Shown: one piece after another, positions 59,251-64,000 of the stretch
Numbering within the stretch: the stretch's first letter is position 1
Layout: each line of letters opens with the position of its first letter
Assembly (NCBI RefSeq): GCF_027172205.1
Contig: NC_070614.1
Location: forward strand, 47,742,001 to 47,806,000
Reading direction: 5' to 3'
Length of the DNA stretch: 64,000 bases
Source of the DNA: Podarcis raffonei
Lineage: Eukaryota; Chordata; Lepidosauria; Squamata; Lacertidae
The notes under the pieces: model-generated
What the model saw: only the letters and a program-made list of their open reading frames with translations
Told to the model about the DNA's origin: nothing
Database searches by the model: none
Made by a program: the position numbers and the translations under genes

Positions 59251-60536
59251 TGTGCACCTGGGGGGGTTATTGCTTCAGAGTTTGGCTCTGAGTGACTCCC
59301 CCCCTCCCCACAACCACCATTCCTCTCCTCCGCCCCTTAGAGACACAAAAAGTGGCAGGTACAATTTTCCATAGTGAGCAAACACCAACAGGAAACTCAG
59401 AATGAAACCATTGGCTTTAGGATGCAAACAGTAGCACCACATTTTGAGATTATGGTCACTGCCTAGTCCAATGTTTCTGAAGGAATCCAAGTCAACATTT
59501 TTCATTGCAGCTCAGCAATAGTTTAAAAACACCTGCGTCAACCAACAGAAGCTGTTGCTGTATTCATGGGGGTGGGGGTGGGGTGTTAGCCTGACTGTGG
59601 GCAGCAAATAAATAAAAGCTATTGAATTGAAGAGATGTGGCAAATATATTAATGACGTGGGTGCCAACTTCAGTTTATCAGCAAGGAAAGACTGACTTAG
59701 TACCAAAAAGATAGCAATATTTATACTCCATCTCTCCTTTGAAGAACATTCTATCAAAAAACAATTGAAAGATATTTTTAACACTCAGTTTTGTAGCATA
59801 TGTGTATATATATTGAAATAAAGCAATATTTTTAGTATCAGTATTCTACATGCAAGTGTGTTAATCTAAATATCATTTACTTGTTGTATAAAGCAGGTGG
59901 TGGGGATCATTTGGCCCACCAAATTTTGCTGACCTATAACTCCCTATAAAGGGAGTTGCAGTTTCTCAGCATCTGGAGGGTCCCACCTTCCAATTACTTG
60001 GTGTCGCAATGCCAGGTAATGAGTTTATTTGAAGGCACATTTCCACAGAAACATCATCTTGCAGTAGGAAGTGTCCTCTGCTGCAAAATTGAGTTTTTGT
60101 CTGCATCTTAGTAGCAGTTGATGTCAGGCTGCTGCCATCAACTCCCACAACTGGTTGTCCAGGAACATACAAACACAAGGAAATGTTTCTAACTGTCCAC
60201 TTTTTATTCAGTATTTACAGAGAGAAGCTTTAGAACCCAACCTCTTGGATAATGATGTTGTCCTGAATGAATCTCCACCCACCGTCTCTCCCATTTCCTC
60301 ATTCATCATTCTCATCACCTCCTTGGGTGCTGACAATTGCCCTCTGCCTCCTCCTACTTTCAAGACTTGCCAGGTTCTGGGAGATTTGGGGGGGGGGGGA
60401 CTGGAATACTTTCTAAATACACTGTGTCCATCTGCTGTTGCCCCCCAGGTGCTTCCTCTTTCTCCTCCTCCTCTCCTCTCTATCTTTAGTATATGCTTGT
60501 ATATGCACAAAAGAGTTATAGACTAGAGGTACTTAT
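59251..60536. other. Spacer between V2R-F and the copia element
   Basis: 59895-59990 resembles a decayed palindromic MITE (ATCATTTGGCCCACC and GCATCTGGAGGGTCC). 60200-60536 contains a minus-strand open frame (60510-60208) whose stop overlaps an AATAAA signal. I do not recognise its product. The rest is unassigned. Confidence 0.35.
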
Positions 60537-63500
60537 TGTCAGATTCAAGCCAGCAGAGCCAGCGAAGTCCAGAGGAAAATTGGCCACCCTCCAGGTGCCC
60601 GGCTTGAATCCTTGTTGACCTCCCTGGCTGCATTCTCCAGCAGGATCAAGGCGAGGTCTCTTCGGCGATCCTTTTCAACGTGAAAAGGACACACCACTCC
60701 TCCCCCTCCCATAACCAGGGGGGGAATGAGACAGACAGAAATATATTTACATGTCTTTATTCCTGTCTTTCAGCAGTACAGAGAAAACACGTCTGTACCC
60801 TCTGATTCACAACTGCAGAGAGAGAATAACTCCACCCATGTACTTCCAGTACAGGGTCATGTGCCACTCTGAGCTAACATCCGGTGCTCAGTACACTGTC
60901 TCTTGTTCCCACGGTACATTTCAATAACATCAGTTTCCTGTTTACCATTCCAGCCACCTGGAGCTCGCTTCTGCATTGCTCCTTTTTCGTAACATCCTCC
61001 CCCAAAAGAATCAATGCGTGTTGCGGCAAGCAAAGCGTGATCCAGAGAAGAAAACAAACAGTTGTTATACACATAACACTCCCCTGTTGTTTCAGTTCCA
61101 CCCTTGGAACTCCCCGCCACTGGTTTCCCCAGTGTACCTCTCTGGTTGTCTGGTTTCCAAGGAATGAGTGCATCTGCATTACCTTGGCTAGGAACTCTCT
61201 GTTGTGTCTTTGTCTCTGACTTAGACACAGCTCCAACCTGTCCTCGGTTGTTTACAACAGCAACACATGCAACAGCTAAGTTTGCAAACTCTTTTGAGTA
61301 CCTCTTGGGTGGTTGACCCTTTGTGACTCTCTCAGACCTACGTATGAGGTGCTGATCTTCTCTGCTCACTGGTCCAGTCTCAGGACTCTTTGGAGAACCA
61401 GTTCCAATGGTAAACAGTGGTTCATCCTTCAGTTGTGAAGGCCTATCCATTGTGTGAGACTTCCTCTCAATGACTGTGACAACTGAGCTCTCCGAGCTAT
61501 CAGTGTCATCACTCTCAGTACCACTGTAATCAGTAAAATCATCATCATCTGAATCATCCTCAGTGGGAAATGTGTGTACTATCACTCTCTCCTGTTCAGG
61601 AGCACTCTCTAGAAATTTTGTGAGAATCACCTGACCAGATTCAGACAAAATTACTCTGTAGAGACCCTTTTCATACCCCACAAAAATGCCTCTGGCATTC
61701 TTTACTCCACCTGGAGCTTCTGTTCTCACATGAGACCCAAAAACCTTGAAATGGGCAACAGAAGGTTTTCTGTGGAACAGTTTCTCAAAAGGAGAACTTC
61801 CCAACTCTTTTGAAACCTTTCTCACTTTCGTATAACAATACGACATCAGAGACTCGGCCCAGAACTCATGTGGCAGATGTGAACTAAGCAATTGCGCATT
61901 CATCCCCTTTTGCAATTCTCTGTTCACCCGTACACAGACACCCCTGTTCCACGCTTCCGCTGAAACAGCAACTTTGTGTCTTATTCCTTTCTTCTGCAGA
62001 AAACTCTGGAAATCCTGTAAAAGAAAAATCTGCTTCTCATCTGTGAATAGACAATCAATGTTAGCATCATGCATACTCTTAACCTTGTCACAAAACTCCT
62101 GAAACCTCTCCAAGGCTTCCTGTGGCTTTCTCAACACATAAACCCAGACATAGTTAGAGAAATGATCCACACACACAAGATAAAATCTTGCATTGCCTCT
62201 AGATGGTTCTAGAGGACCAATCACATCAGCATACACCCGCTGAAATGCTCTGTTGACCCCGGTCACCTTCTTGCTCACACCTGCAAGAGAAACTAGGTTA
62301 GACACAGATGAATTACATTCCATGTAATCACTTTGTGCAAAAGTCAACAAATATAGTCCATCTTTCTCTCTGGCCGAAAGAAATAACTCTCCATCTTTGT
62401 AGATCTTGCAGCTCTCAGCATCGTAGGACAGTCTCAGTCCTTTCTTTGCAATCTGCGAAACACTCAGCAGATTGAACTTCAGTTCAGGAACCAAATAAAC
62501 ATTGTTTATTGTGAAGTTCAGACTCTTAAGATAGACAGTCCCTACGCCGGCCGCTTCCAGCTCCTGACCGTTGGCCTGTTTCACAGTGAAGCTTTGCTTC
62601 TTAAACGTTGAAAAGAGCCCTCTGTGTGGGGACATATGGACGGTCGCTCCAGTGTCAATAACAAACGAGTTCCCAACATCTGGCGTGGTTCCTTTCGCCA
62701 TCAAAGCCTTTCCAGGTCTCACCGAAGGCTTGGTATGACCTTTGCCTGACGCCTCAGCTCCTTTTGGCTGACGTGGCTTCTTACAGTTCCGCTGAAGATG
62801 CCCAGCCTGTCCACAATTGTAACATCGGACAGCGTTCAAAGCTAGAGCTTTCTCTCCAGTAGCTTCATCTGCGGGGGAATTAGAACTCCGTTCCTCCCTC
62901 CCCCTGTCCTTTTCTTCCAGTGCAGCAAGTCTGTCATGTTCATTCAAAACGACGGCAGACACCCTTTCCGCGGTCAAATCTTGAGCCGGGAGGGAACCAA
63001 GCTGACTGGCAACGGTTTTGTAAGTCCGATTTAGGCTGTTGATCATCATGAAGCAAAACACTTCCTCCTGCAGACGGAAATTGCGTTCCACCATCTGCTG
63101 GCGCAGATATTTCATCTCCGTCAGGTGCGCTTGAACATCTCCATCAGGCGCAAGCCTCAGATTGGTCAGCTTCTCAAAATACAGCAACGCTGAAGAACCA
63201 GCATCCCTCTGATGTGTTCTACGCAGCATTTCCCAAATTTCCCGTGCATATTCCAAACCCTGAATATGCACCAATTGGTCATCTGACACACACAGAATTA
63301 TAGCCGTTCTGGCTTTCAGATTCTGTGACTTCCAACCTCGGGTTGGTGCTGCAGGGATGGGGTTCTCAATCACGTCAAAGATCCTCTGATTCTGCAGCAG
63401 GGCCTTCATCTTTATAGACCAAGATGAATAATTGTCATTAGTCAGGGGAGGTGGATAGGGTAACCCTCCCCCCTTCTTGAAATCCATGCTGAACTCAAGT

Positions 63501-64000
63501 CTTTGCACTCAATCTCAAGCCAGCTTTCACTTTCAAGCCAGTAAAACCCAAAAGTTCCTCTTTTGGCTGTTTACTGCTTCACTGGCAGGCAAACTTTTGG
63601 GCTGTATTCAAAATCCTTGCACATGCTGCGCAGAATTCAAAACAATTCCACTTCTCAGGCTCTTTTTGAGCCAGTCCCATTTGTCAGTAACTTTCCAAGT
63701 ACTGGCGGCCGTTGCCTAGCAACCTGCTCAGGACGGGAATTCTTATCTAACCACAAGAATGCCTGGTATGCAAGCCTTTCTTTCAGAGCTGTTTTTCTCA
63801 AACGCAGCTCTCTCGTGAACAGAGAATTAAACCTTTCTGTTCACTCTCTTTAGCTCGAAATGCAGCATACCTTTTTGGCTCCGTTGCCTTTCGGTGTCCA
63901 GCTGTCTGTTCTGTTCAGCTTCTGGCTGCAGGCAGACGCTTTCTTTATGTCCTTAGGTGCAGAGGATGGCAACGATTCATCGACCTCTCACCTCTCGTGC
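60537..64000 (-). mobile_element. Ty1/copia-type LTR retrotransposon, incomplete, runs off the right edge
   Basis: Minus-strand element treated as a fossil. An LTR of about 343 bases (60537-60879) begins TGTTAGCTCAG and ends CTGACA on the element strand, with an AATAAA signal near 60760. One long reading frame (63508-60857, 883 codons, probably starting at the second ATG, 63487) holds a copia Gag, the zinc knuckle CYNCGQAGHLQRNC (about residue 229), the aspartic protease motif DTGA (about 285), a pre-integrase region and integrase-like sequence (about 410-600), then an acidic region. No reverse transcriptase-RNase H part is seen, so the copy is not autonomous as it stands. 63509-64000 is probably its leader. 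The second LTR is outside the window. The open frame suggests a fairly young insertion. Confidence 0.85.

Noticed and set aside
1-64000. CRISPR array, operon, phage or other prokaryotic system
   Set aside because: Intron-containing receptor genes, LINEs, SINEs and MITEs show vertebrate nuclear DNA. Repeats present are microsatellites and transposons, not spaced CRISPR repeats.

Overview
The window is part of a vertebrate vomeronasal type-2 receptor (V2R, class C GPCR) cluster, almost certainly from a squamate reptile and most likely a lizard. V2R expansion is typical of squamates. The interspersed repeats also fit: a tRNA-derived ACA-like SINE, CR1/L2/L3-type LINE ends, palindromic hAT and Tigger-like MITEs, and a Ty1/copia element. 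The lizard assignment is inferred from gene content and repeats. Nothing in the window proves a species.

Six V2R genes, named A to F here from left to right, lie head-to-tail on the minus strand. V2R-A (1-6586) runs off the left edge inside its membrane exon. V2R-B (11074-17819), C (21465-29008), D (30967-38417), E (43651-49468) and F (52085-58922) are each complete. Each has the standard six coding exons: signal peptide; two exons of the Venus-flytrap ligand domain; the end of that domain; a cysteine-rich exon; and one 902-base exon carrying the rest of the cysteine-rich domain and all seven membrane helices. Every exon has GT/AG ends, exon lengths agree between genes, and all five complete genes are open from ATG to stop (873-875 residues). 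The products are expected to be pheromone or peptide receptors on vomeronasal sensory neurons that signal through Go and TRPC2.

The array grew by tandem duplication, and mobile elements date the steps. One LINE end in the fourth-exon/third-exon intron is shared by B, C and D. A second LINE end is shared only by B and C. Several MITE and LINE insertions are private to B or C, with readable empty sites in the sister copy. A 158-base stretch of the membrane exon is identical by eye between B and the distant gene E, which points to gene conversion. Gene D carries two splice donors 36 bases apart at the end of exon 2. A conserved block about 220-380 bases upstream of each start codon is a candidate promoter element. 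One orphan copy of it lies between B and C without a gene.

The spaces between genes hold dead V2R pieces (about 7.2-8.7 kb, 39.5-39.9 kb, 41.2-41.85 kb), solo-LTR-like fossils, MITEs and LINE fragments. The right end (60537 to the edge) is an incomplete Ty1/copia-type retrotransposon in minus orientation, with one LTR and a long gag-protease-integrase reading frame. No RNA gene, CRISPR array or prokaryotic system is present.
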